Shown here one piece after another: positions 43,511 to 51,147 of a DNA stretch of 64,000 nucleotides; position 1 is the first letter of the stretch, and each line of letters opens with the position of its first letter. A program made the position numbers and the translations under genes. Under the pieces are notes generated by a model. That model ran no database searches and had not been told where the DNA came from. It saw only the letters and a program-made list of their open reading frames with translations. This DNA comes from JBHJGP01 sp050331695 (lineage in GTDB: Bacteria > Pseudomonadota > Alphaproteobacteria > Geminicoccales > Geminicoccaceae): contig JBHJGP010000014.1 of assembly GCA_050331695.1 (NCBI GenBank), positions 66,094 through 130,093 on the forward strand, given 5' to 3'.

Positions 43511-43993
43511 TCAGCCGCCGGATTTCTGCCGCAGCACCCGAAGCCAGGACGAGCGCTGCCAAAGCCTGTGGTCAACCGGGGGCGAAACCTCTTGGATCGT
43601 CTCGCCTTCCCGCATAGGCGCGGCGCCCTCGACCGCGTCCACCCAGACGCATACCATGTCCGGCTTGACCTCGCAGCGGCCATCCATGCGCACGCCGCCG
43701 CAGGGACCGTTCCGAAGACTCTTCGGACAATTCATAGGACACGACATGCCCGTGGCGCTGAGCGCGCACTGACCGCACATGCGGCAATCGAACAAAAGCC
43801 CTTTGGTTGGCTTCTCAAGAGTTACGGTCACGGCCTCCAGGCGCCGTCCGTCGAAGCGGAGCAGCAACGGTGCGAGGGCCAGAAGAGAGCGTTCGAAGAC
43901 GTGGTAAACATCCTCCAGCAGGCGCGAGCGACGGACCGACCAGCGGCGCAGCGACCAACGCATGGGCGCTTTGGGTGGTGGAACGGCTGTCAC
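43511..43993 (-). CDS. MetV-like zinc protein (MTHFR C-terminal domain)
   Basis: A 160-residue protein with a cysteine-rich segment of the methylene-THF reductase C-terminal family (MetV): FDCRMCGQC, GMSCPMNCPKSLRNGPCGGV and DGRCEV hold eight cysteines. MetV is the partner of MetF in acetogens, where it binds zinc and supports a MetF/MetV complex. The start is a GTG at 43993 that overlaps the TGA of the upstream gene (GTGA); an ATG at 43963 would give 150 residues. The stop is twelve bases before the MetF GTG. Confidence 0.84.
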   Translation of the reverse strand: MTAVPPPKAPMRWSLRRWSVRRSRLLEDVYHVFERSLLALAPLLLRFDGRRLEAVTVTLEKPTKGLLFDCRMCGQCALSATGMSCPMNCPKSLRNGPCGGVRMDGRCEVKPDMVCVWVDAVEGAAPMREGETIQEVSPPVDHRLWQRSSWLRVLRQKSGG

Positions 43994-45168
43994 GCGGCCT
44001 GGGTCACGGGCGTGTTCGGACAAAGGCCGCGGGCCAACCGTCTGTCGGGATCAACGAACGGCAAGGCATGCACACTCCCGGTCCGATGACCACCATCAAC
44101 CGCCACACGCAACGCTCGTCCCGGCTCGGATCTGTCCGTCGCCAGCATGGCGAGCGCGATATTGCGCTGGAGGCGCGGTGAGTAAATGGCCGAGGTTACG
44201 CGACCGACCGGCTGTTCATCGAGATCGACCGGCCAAAAATCGACATTGACCGAGGCCAAGGGCGGGCCGTCGATGACCAGGCCGACCAGGCGTCGTTTCG
44301 GACCGGTCGCCCCCACTTGCTCCAGGGCGTGCCGGCCAACGAAATCGACGTCTTGTTCGAGATCGACCTGTCGGGCGAGACCAAGTTCGAAAGGATTTTC
44401 GTCGCGGCCCATGTCCGCCCCTTGGGAAAGTAGACCGGCCTCGATCCGGCGGATCGGCGACGGCGCGCCCGGGGCGATGCCATGATCGCGGCCCGCCGCC
44501 ATGATCCGTTCCCACAAATCACCGCCGAACCGGTGATCGCGAAGGTACAGCTCGTAGCCGAATTCGTTCGACCAGCCGGTGCGAGAAATGATGAGAGGAA
44601 TGCCGTCGAGATCGAGGCTGCGAAAGCGGAAGTAGCCCAGATCGTCGAGAACGTTGCCGAACAGGGCTCGGATCACCTCCTTCGATGCCGGTCCTTGGAG
44701 TTGCAACGGTGACACGTCAGGCTCGGTTATCTCGACGTCCATGTCCCAGCCTTGGGCCAGCCCCTTGGCCCAGAGCAGAATGTCGCTGTCGGCGAGCGAC
44801 AGCCAGAAATGGTTATCTTCCAGCCTTAAGGCTACGGGATCGTTGATGACCACGCCCCGGTCATCGGTGATCAGGAGATATTTGCACTGGCCGATCTCGA
44901 AGCGATCGAGATTGCGGGGTGTGAGGCGGCGCAGAAAAGCGAAAGCATCCGGTCCGCTGATCTCAACCTGCCGCTGGACTGCCACATCCCAAAGGCTGGC
45001 ATGGTGAACGAGCGGCCAGTAGTCCTCAACCAGCCCCCGATAGGTGCTCGGCATGTACATATGGTTATATATCGTGAACGCCGTGCAACCCCAGCGAAGA
45101 GTGGCCTCGAAATAGGGCGATTTTCGAATGCGGCTGTTCATTGCCAACAAAGGTTGAGAACCGACCAT
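43990..45168 (-). CDS. Aminomethyltransferase-family (GcvT/DmdA-like) protein
   Basis: A 392-residue folate-dependent methyltransferase-like protein of the GcvT family. Regions such as LWDVAVQRQVEISGPDAFAFLRRLTPRNLDRFEIGQCKYLLITDDRGVVINDPVAL, VSPLQLQGPASKEVIRALFG and SRTGWSNEFGYELYL are typical of THF-dependent demethylases including DmdA and aminomethyltransferases. No glycine cleavage partners (gcvH, gcvP) are near. The ATG at 45168 is chosen because AAGGGG lies nine bases upstream; ATGs at 45195 and 45141 are alternatives. It is followed in one operon by MetV-like, MetF and an acyl-CoA ligase, which suggests removal of a methyl group from a substrate to THF. Confidence 0.85.
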   Translation of the reverse strand: MVGSQPLLAMNSRIRKSPYFEATLRWGCTAFTIYNHMYMPSTYRGLVEDYWPLVHHASLWDVAVQRQVEISGPDAFAFLRRLTPRNLDRFEIGQCKYLLITDDRGVVINDPVALRLEDNHFWLSLADSDILLWAKGLAQGWDMDVEITEPDVSPLQLQGPASKEVIRALFGNVLDDLGYFRFRSLDLDGIPLIISRTGWSNEFGYELYLRDHRFGGDLWERIMAAGRDHGIAPGAPSPIRRIEAGLLSQGADMGRDENPFELGLARQVDLEQDVDFVGRHALEQVGATGPKRRLVGLVIDGPPLASVNVDFWPVDLDEQPVGRVTSAIYSPRLQRNIALAMLATDRSEPGRALRVAVDGGHRTGSVHALPFVDPDRRLARGLCPNTPVTQAA

Positions 45169-45236
45169 GGCTCCGGACCCCTTCTCGCCAGCCATTCCCT
45201 GATTGACGCCGCGAGGTAGGGTAGTTGCCGGTACTT

Positions 45237-46598
45237 TCAATGTGCCGAGGCGACCATCCTCTGCCGGTTTGCGTCACCGGGGGCCGCTGCGGCGTTTTTG
45301 CGCCCGCTAAGCTCGGCGTGAGCGACAGCGATGAATAGGATCAGGGGCGTGGCGCCGTAAACGGCATTGAAATAGTTCTGTAAAAGACTGCCGGCGGCGA
45401 TGTCCGCGCTCAGCGCCAGGGCGGCCAGACGGACGTGAGGATCCTCATGGCGGCGCGCGACCGCGAGCCCCCGGCCGATGATGACCAGGAGCAGGACGAG
45501 AATGAAGGCCAGGCCCAGCCAACCGCCCTCGGCGAAGAAGCGGACGACCTCATTGTGGGGCCATTCGAGAAGCGTGCCATCCGGCAGCATGGTCCGACCG
45601 TCCGCGAAGGTGTCGCGGATCGCACCGAGACCCAGACCAAAAGGGTGGTCGGTCGCTTGGCCGAGCCAGTGGCCGAGGCTGTGCAGTCGGCCGGAGCTGT
45701 AGTCACCGTCGATGGCGCCGGTCAGCCTCAGCCAGAAACTTTCCGACACGAGCCGCGTGTAGAGCGCGAAGGCGATGGCCGAAGCGCCCAGAGCTGCGAG
45801 CAGCGCGATGCTGGCTCGAACCGGCTTGCGGCTTTGCATCAAGCCCATGGCGGCGACCAGTGTCAGCGTCATGACGATTGTGCGGGTGCCGGTGAGAAGC
45901 GCCAGACCAATGGCCACCAGCGCGACGGCGATACCCACAGTCTTGACGGCTAGGCTCGGGCTGGTGATCGACCGGTAGCCGACCAGCAGGAAGCCGAGCG
46001 TGCAGAGACTGGCATGTTGGACGATCGACCCGGAAACGTCGTAGCGGAGAACACCGCCGAAGCCGCGTGCTCCGCCCGCCACCTGGCCGGTCACTAACAA
46101 TAGAGCGGAAATCAGCACGTAGCCGGTCAGCAGGCCCGTGATCAGCCGGGTAAGCCGGGCCGCGTCCAGATTTTCCGCCAGATTGGCGGCGAACAACAGC
46201 GCCGCGACCGGCAACAGGATCTTGTAGCCCTTAGGCTCCAGACCTCCCTGAAGCATGTCGGCGAAGGCGATGAAGACGAGCAAGATCAAGAGCAGGCCGG
46301 GCCCCGCTTGGTCGCGGCTGGCGATCCTGGGGTGGGCGGTCAATGCCGCCATCAGCAGAGCCGCGAAAACGCATGTGAAGACGACCATCCGGACCTCTCC
46401 GAGGCCCAGGCCGCTGGCGACCGACGAGGAGAGGAAGGTGAAAGCGAAACACAAAACGAACAGGGGCCTTAGCGTCATTCGCGCCAATCCAGCGGCAAGC
46501 GGGTGCGCTTGCTGAGACCTGAGCTGGGCGCTCGTCCGCGGAGACCCGAGGCCGAGACCCCCGCCTGGCCGAGACCGATAAGTGTTTGCATTGACCAA
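45237..46598 (-). CDS. O-antigen ligase/polymerase-like membrane protein
   Basis: Polytopic inner-membrane protein of 453 residues with about eleven or twelve hydrophobic segments and a large periplasmic loop (about 290-345) containing LGLGLGAIRDTFADGR and LLEWPHNEVVRFFAEGGWLGLAFIL. This H-N-x-x-x-x-F-A-E-G-G-W motif is typical of the Wzy_C/O-antigen ligase family. It probably links or polymerises sugar repeat units on the periplasmic side. The start is uncertain: a TTG at 46598 or the ATG at 46478 (413 residues). It is divergent from the nucleotidyltransferase/glycosyltransferase genes, 49 bases away. Confidence 0.84.
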   Translation of the reverse strand: MVNANTYRSRPGGGLGLGSPRTSAQLRSQQAHPLAAGLARMTLRPLFVLCFAFTFLSSSVASGLGLGEVRMVVFTCVFAALLMAALTAHPRIASRDQAGPGLLLILLVFIAFADMLQGGLEPKGYKILLPVAALLFAANLAENLDAARLTRLITGLLTGYVLISALLLVTGQVAGGARGFGGVLRYDVSGSIVQHASLCTLGFLLVGYRSITSPSLAVKTVGIAVALVAIGLALLTGTRTIVMTLTLVAAMGLMQSRKPVRASIALLAALGASAIAFALYTRLVSESFWLRLTGAIDGDYSSGRLHSLGHWLGQATDHPFGLGLGAIRDTFADGRTMLPDGTLLEWPHNEVVRFFAEGGWLGLAFILVLLLVIIGRGLAVARRHEDPHVRLAALALSADIAAGSLLQNYFNAVYGATPLILFIAVAHAELSGRKNAAAAPGDANRQRMVASAH

Positions 46599-46647
46599 GC
46601 GATACGTATATCAACCTATACGGGAATACACAGGCATGTAATCGACT

Positions 46648-47340
46648 ATGGCGATAATTTCGATCAAAGAAAAGCGTTTCTCTTGGGCGCCGCAAGTGCC
46701 CTGGATGAACAGCTTACTTCAGCAATGCCCAACGATCTTGGCCATCAACTTCGTCGCCCAGGGCATGCGGGGTATGGGGTTCAAGGAGTTGGCCTTCCGG
46801 CTCCTGCTGCAGATCCTCGTGAGCGTGATCATCGGCTTGCTCGCGGTGCCAGTGCTTGATCGCGTTGACGCAGTGAGCCTGGCTATCGTCGGCGGTCATC
46901 TGTTCAGTTTTCTGGCCAACGGCCAGTTCTGGGTCTGCTGTCGCTACTGCGCGCTCTACCGGCGCTCGCCCGACACATTGTTGGCCTTCACCGATCGGAT
47001 CGCCGGTAAGCTGCAGGCGAAGATCTGGCTGAGGGAAGCGTTGATCCTCGGCTCGCTGGGCGATGGCAGGCTCGCCCCGGGGCCACGCTCCGACATCGAT
47101 CTCCGCCTCGTGATCCCGCCCGGTTTCGACGCTTGGCTCAAGACCAATCTGCTTCTGCTGAGCCTCAGAATTCGGGCGATGATCGAGGGAATGCCCCTGG
47201 ATCTCTACGCCTATGACAGCGTCGACGACCTGAAGCGCTTTCGCGCCGACGAGGCCTGGCTGATCATTCAAGACCGGGATCTGGCGCTCGCCGCCCGCTT
47301 TCCAGGCAGGCTCATGGTTCATTTGGAGCGGCATCGGTGA
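46648..47340 (+). CDS. Membrane-anchored nucleotidyltransferase-fold protein
   Basis: A 230-residue protein with two hydrophobic segments in the first 95 residues (about 51-70, LLLQILVSVIIGLLAVPVL, and 76-96) and a minimal nucleotidyltransferase (MNT) fold after residue 120. LILGSLGDGRLAPGPRSDIDLRLVI carries GSLGDG (135-140) and SDIDL (148-152), the pol-beta-type motif with paired Asp. Function is unknown; a role in surface polysaccharide synthesis is inferred from the following PssD/PssE genes, with which it overlaps (GTGA). An alternative start is the ATG at 46705. The promoter should be in the 49 AT-rich bases before it. Confidence 0.68.
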   Translation: MAIISIKEKRFSWAPQVPWMNSLLQQCPTILAINFVAQGMRGMGFKELAFRLLLQILVSVIIGLLAVPVLDRVDAVSLAIVGGHLFSFLANGQFWVCCRYCALYRRSPDTLLAFTDRIAGKLQAKIWLREALILGSLGDGRLAPGPRSDIDLRLVIPPGFDAWLKTNLLLLSLRIRAMIEGMPLDLYAYDSVDDLKRFRADEAWLIIQDRDLALAARFPGRLMVHLERHR

Positions 47341-47813
47341 CCGACGCGTTGCCGGAGCAAATCGAGACGCGGCGGACCTGCTGGGCCTACTCGCCCGGCG
47401 GTCATCTCTCGGAGCTCATCCGAGCGACCATCGGGATCCGCTTCACAAATCGTTTCCACGTAACTTTCACCACGGACCGCCCTTCGCACTTTCCGAACGA
47501 AACCCACTACATGCTGTGCCATCCCAGGCGGCGCTTCGCCCGGACGATGGTGAACGCCCTGCAGGCGTTGTGGGTCCTTTGCCGCGAACGGCCACAATTG
47601 ATCCTGTCGACCGGCGCCGATGTGGCCGTGCCGATCCTGCTGCTCGGCCGGCTGATGGGTGCCAAGGTGATCTTCATCGAAACTGGCGGCTCGATCGCGC
47701 CTTCGCTCAGCGGCCGGCTCATCTATCCGTTCGCCCATCTTTTCATCGTCCAGTGGCCGGAGCAGCAGCTTTGCTATCCGAAGGCGATCCTCGCGGAGGC
47801 ACCCCTATTCTGA
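47337..47813 (+). CDS. pssD: PssD/ALG14-like glycosyltransferase subunit
   Basis: A 158-residue protein of the ALG14/PssD/Cps14F family, the membrane-anchoring subunit that recruits the catalytic PssE/ALG13-like partner. CWAYSPGGHLSELI near residue 15 is the conserved opening and ILSTGADVAVPILLLGRLMGAKVIFIETGG near 88 the core. PFAHLFIVQWPEQQLCYPKA is typical of the C-terminus. The start is a GTG overlapping the previous stop. It forms a split glycosyltransferase with the next gene, probably adding a sugar (GlcA or Gal in known cases) to a lipid-linked oligosaccharide. Confidence 0.9.
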   Translation: MTDALPEQIETRRTCWAYSPGGHLSELIRATIGIRFTNRFHVTFTTDRPSHFPNETHYMLCHPRRRFARTMVNALQALWVLCRERPQLILSTGADVAVPILLLGRLMGAKVIFIETGGSIAPSLSGRLIYPFAHLFIVQWPEQQLCYPKAILAEAPLF

Positions 47814-48316
47814 TCTTCGCCAGCGTCGGCACCTTTCACGCCGGGTTCGACGACCTGGTGGCATCGCTCGACGTCGCGGCGAGCCGTCTGCGCCTTCGGG
47901 GCCTCGCCCAGATCGGCCATTCGCGGGTAATACCGCGTCATTTGAACCATGTCCGCTTCCTCGATCAGGAGGCCATGCAGGCGGCGATCGCATCCGCTGA
48001 CATCATCGTTTGTCACGGCGGCATGGGCATTGTCGGCGAGGCATTACGCGCCGGAAAAAGGATCGTCGCCGTGCCTCGAACCGGACCGACCAGCGCCGGC
48101 AATCCGGCGAACGACCAGCGGGCGTTTCTCGAGAGGGTGGCGACACGTTTTGCCATCCAGGTCGCGGAGACACCGGCCGAGATCGAGCGTGGGCTTTCGC
48201 ATCTTTTGGATCAGCCGCCGTCGGTCATGTCGGCGCCGGTTCTGGCGGTCAGTAATGTTCCGAGGCTGATCGGCTCATTTCTCGCTTCGTCCGCGGAACC
48301 GATCATGCGAATTTGA
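47810..48316 (+). CDS. pssE: PssE/ALG13-like glycosyltransferase subunit (CTG start)
   Basis: Catalytic partner of the split glycosyltransferase, 168 residues. The body IFASVGTFHAGFDDL, DIIVCHGGMGIVGEALRAGKRIVAVPRTGPTS and NDQRAF matches ALG13/PssE. No ATG, GTG or TTG is available near the conserved start. The expected Met of relatives aligns with a CTG at 47810 (LIFASVGT), which overlaps the pssD stop exactly (CTGA), with GGAGG ten bases upstream. The frame is open further upstream, but that part is antisense-like shadow of pssD. An ATT two bases earlier is a less likely alternative. Confidence 0.82.
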   Translation: MIFASVGTFHAGFDDLVASLDVAASRLRLRGLAQIGHSRVIPRHLNHVRFLDQEAMQAAIASADIIVCHGGMGIVGEALRAGKRIVAVPRTGPTSAGNPANDQRAFLERVATRFAIQVAETPAEIERGLSHLLDQPPSVMSAPVLAVSNVPRLIGSFLASSAEPIMRI

Positions 48317-48353
48317 AGTTTCTCGCCTAGCGCTTCAACATACTCATGGACGC

Positions 48354-49328
48354 ATGACTGGATTGCCCATCGCTACAGTTGTGAAGGCAGCGGCGTTTTT
48401 GCTGTTGGGATCACTCGGCAGTGCCTGCGCCATCGGCCCCGGCGGCCAGTGCCAGCGGGCCGGCGGCACCTTCATCGACCAGCGCTGTGATCTGGGTCAG
48501 GCCAGCGACACCCAGCTGGCGCGGGCGGGTCTGATCAAGCGCGACGGCGACGGCCGCGTCTACCGGGTGGAAACCCGCTACGCGCTGATCGTACCGGAAG
48601 CGCCGCGTCTGGAGGCCGAGATGCGGGCGATCGCCATCCAGACCCGGGCGGAGCTAGGCCTTTACGATATTGATCTGTCGGCCAATCCGTCTGGTCCCAG
48701 GCCCTGGACGCTGCAAACCCGGTTCGAGGTCGCGGCCGTCGCCGGGCCGCTGGTCAGCCTGATCGGGCAGTCGGTCTATTTCACTGGCGGCGCCCACTCC
48801 AACCGCCACTGGTCGACCCGTCTCTACGACCGGGCCCGGGATCGGCTGATCCAGGTCGCCGATCTCTTTGTCCGGCCGGAAACGACGCTTCCCCAGATCG
48901 CCGATGTGGTTCGCGGTGAGCTGGTCGAGCAGAAGGTCCAGCGCGGCTATCCGGCGACCGAGGCCCGGACCGACCGCTGGCTCGCCGAGGGGACCGATCC
49001 CAACAAAGGCGGCCTGTCCTTCGTCACCCTGGAACCGTCGGAGGACCGGCCGGGCCGCGTTGACGGGCTCCGGTTCTGGTTCGCGCCCTACCATGTCGGC
49101 CCGTTCGTCGACGGCGATTTCAGCGTGTTCGTGCCTGCGGCCATGTTCCGGAACGATCTGAAACCTGCCTATCGGCCTCTGTTCGTGGATCGGCCGGCGG
49201 ATGTCGGCTCCGCTTCAGAGGGCGAGGACCTTCAGTCGCCGACCAGCAACAAATCCTCTGGATGGACGCCGATTTCGCAACCGTCGCCGGGTTTCGGATC
49301 GCTCGCACGGACCCGCTCGGCATTGTAG
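48354..49328 (+). CDS. DUF3298-like lipoprotein
   Basis: A 324-residue predicted lipoprotein with lipobox LGSAC near Cys25 and a periplasmic domain. Segments such as LIVPEAPRLEAEMRAIAIQTRAELG, VAGPLVSLIGQSVYFTGGAHSNRHWSTRLYD and WFAPYHVGPFVDGDFSVFVPAAMF fit the DUF3298/DUF4163 families (RsiV-type sequences, often lipoproteins of unknown role). Its last 97 bases overlap the convergent ABC ATPase gene, so the C-terminal 32 residues are unusual and may be extra. The function is unknown. Confidence 0.72.
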   Translation: MTGLPIATVVKAAAFLLLGSLGSACAIGPGGQCQRAGGTFIDQRCDLGQASDTQLARAGLIKRDGDGRVYRVETRYALIVPEAPRLEAEMRAIAIQTRAELGLYDIDLSANPSGPRPWTLQTRFEVAAVAGPLVSLIGQSVYFTGGAHSNRHWSTRLYDRARDRLIQVADLFVRPETTLPQIADVVRGELVEQKVQRGYPATEARTDRWLAEGTDPNKGGLSFVTLEPSEDRPGRVDGLRFWFAPYHVGPFVDGDFSVFVPAAMFRNDLKPAYRPLFVDRPADVGSASEGEDLQSPTSNKSSGWTPISQPSPGFGSLARTRSAL

Positions 49329-50320
49329 TAGCTCACCTGAAGTCGGCGGCCGTCAGCGACGCGCACATAGATGAAACTGAGATCGCCGTAGTAAGCGATC
49401 TGATCGATCGTCGCCGGCAGCGTGATCTCACCCTCGAACGGTGTCGGCGTGGAATGGCTGAACCGGACCTTCTCTGGCCGGAGGATCAGTGCCCCGCTCG
49501 TGATCGTCCGATCGGCGCGCTCGACCTCACATTGGCCCAGAAGCGGGTTTCGCACCTGGGCGCGGTCGCCATCGACCGCCAGGACCACGCATTCGAAACT
49601 GTTGGTCATGCCGATGAATTCGGCGACGAACCGATGCCTGGGGTGTTCGTAGAGGTCTTTAGGGCCGGCGATCTGAGCGATCCGCCCCCTGTCCATGACC
49701 GCGATCCGGTCAGCCATGCTCAGCGCTTCCTCCTGATCGTGGGTGACGATGACGAAGGTGATCCCCACCTCCTTTTGTAGCCGCACCAGTTCGAGCTGCA
49801 TGTCTTCCCGCAGTTTCTTGTCGAGCGCGGACAGGGGCTCGTCCAGGAGCAGGACCTTCGGACGCTTGATCAGCGCTCGGGCCAGGGCGACCCGCTGGCG
49901 CTGACCGCCGGATAGCTGGTCGGGACGGCGGCCGGCCAGCGCGTCCAGCTGGACCATCGCCAGCGCTTCCTCGACCCGAGGGGCGATCTCGCTTCTTGGC
50001 GTGCCGGTCACCATCAGCCCGTAGCCGACATTGGCGGCCACGGTCATGTGCGGAAAGACAGCGTAGGACTGAAACACCATGTTGACCGGCCGGCGATGCG
50101 GCGGGGCCCGGGTGACGTCCTCGCCATCGATGATCAGCCTGCCGGCACTCGGCTGCTCGAAGCCGGCGAGCAGGCGGAGCAAGGTCGTCTTGCCGCAGCC
50201 CGAGGGCCCGAGAAGAGCGAAGAATTCGCCCCGTTGGATAGCGACCGACACGTCGTCGACCGCAAGCGTGTCGTCGAAACGCTTGCTGACGCCATCGATT
50301 TCGACGGCGGCCTCGGCCAT
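49232..50320 (-). CDS. potA: Polyamine-type ABC transporter ATPase
   Basis: ABC ATPase of 362 residues of the spermidine/putrescine (PotA) type. Walker A is GPSGCGKTT near residue 38, the signature LSGGQRQRVALARAL near 137 and Walker B VLLLDEPLSALDKKLRED near 157; the C-terminal TOBE domain starts near 280 (LILRPEKVRF). It should drive uptake through the two permeases encoded upstream. It overlaps the 50320 permease stop (TGATG). The substrate (polyamine, or a related cation or organic) cannot be told from the ATPase. Confidence 0.9.
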   Translation of the reverse strand: MAEAAVEIDGVSKRFDDTLAVDDVSVAIQRGEFFALLGPSGCGKTTLLRLLAGFEQPSAGRLIIDGEDVTRAPPHRRPVNMVFQSYAVFPHMTVAANVGYGLMVTGTPRSEIAPRVEEALAMVQLDALAGRRPDQLSGGQRQRVALARALIKRPKVLLLDEPLSALDKKLREDMQLELVRLQKEVGITFVIVTHDQEEALSMADRIAVMDRGRIAQIAGPKDLYEHPRHRFVAEFIGMTNSFECVVLAVDGDRAQVRNPLLGQCEVERADRTITSGALILRPEKVRFSHSTPTPFEGEITLPATIDQIAYYGDLSFIYVRVADGRRLQVSYYNAERVRASDPKPGDGCEIGVHPEDLLLVGD

Positions 50321-51147
50321 CAGCGCAATCCCTCATTTCGGGCCGGCGACTGCAGCCGCATGGCGATGACCGTGAGAACGATCGTGATCAGGATCAGCAC
50401 GGTCGAGGCGGCGTTGACCTCCGGGGTCGCGCCGAACCGGACCATCGAATAGACCTTCACCGGAAAGGTCAGCGTATCCGGTCCGCTCGTGAAGAAGGTG
50501 ATGACGAAATCGTCGAGCGAAAGCGTCATCGCCAAAAGGCCCCCGGCGAAAAGGCCTGGCACCATGAAGGGCAGCGTCACGTGGCGGAAGGTCTGCCACT
50601 CGCTGGCGCCCAGATCCTTGGACGCTTCCTCCTGGGACCGGTCGAAACCGGCCATGCGGGCACGTACGACAATAGCGACGAACGGAAAACTGAACGCGAT
50701 GTGGCCGGCGATGATCGGCGACAGGTTCAAGGGCCATGGGAGATCGGTGGGAAACCCGGTTCGAAAGAAGAACGCCATGAGCGCCACGCCCATGCAAATT
50801 TCGGGCACCACGATCGGCAAGGCTACAGCACCATCGACCACCGGCTTCATGGTGAAGCGAAACCGCCACAAAGCGAGGGCGGTAAGCCCGCCCAGGATCG
50901 TGCTGACAACCGTCGAGATGACGGCGATCACCAGCGAATTGGTGAAGGCCTCGATCAGGGATGCGTTGTCGATGGCCTCGAGATAGTAGTCGAGTGTGAA
51001 ACCCCGCCAGACGATGTTGCGCCTGCTGTCGTTGAAGCTGAAGATGACCAAAATGACGATCGGCGCGTAGAGAAAGACGAAGGTGGCCGCGAGCCAGAGA
51101 CGCAGCCACCAGCGCCTGGTGTAGTCGAGGGGGCCGGGTCTAGTCAT
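50320..51147 (-). CDS. potC: Polyamine-type ABC transporter permease (PotC-like)
   Basis: Inner-membrane permease of 275 residues with six hydrophobic segments. The EAA-like loop RSQEEASKDLGASEWQTFRHVTLPFMVPG near residue 180 is typical of PotC. FLYAPIVILVIFSFNDSR near 26 and LSLDDFVITFFTSGPDTLTFPVKVYSMVRFG near 223 are also characteristic. The ATG at 51147 overlaps the PotB-like stop by eight bases. It is followed directly by the ATPase gene. Confidence 0.9.
   Translation of the reverse strand: MTRPGPLDYTRRWWLRLWLAATFVFLYAPIVILVIFSFNDSRRNIVWRGFTLDYYLEAIDNASLIEAFTNSLVIAVISTVVSTILGGLTALALWRFRFTMKPVVDGAVALPIVVPEICMGVALMAFFFRTGFPTDLPWPLNLSPIIAGHIAFSFPFVAIVVRARMAGFDRSQEEASKDLGASEWQTFRHVTLPFMVPGLFAGGLLAMTLSLDDFVITFFTSGPDTLTFPVKVYSMVRFGATPEVNAASTVLILITIVLTVIAMRLQSPARNEGLR

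Noticed and set aside
46503..46859. Plus-strand frame of 118 codons over the nucleotidyltransferase start
   Set aside because: It covers parts of two divergent genes in a different frame with no family signature.
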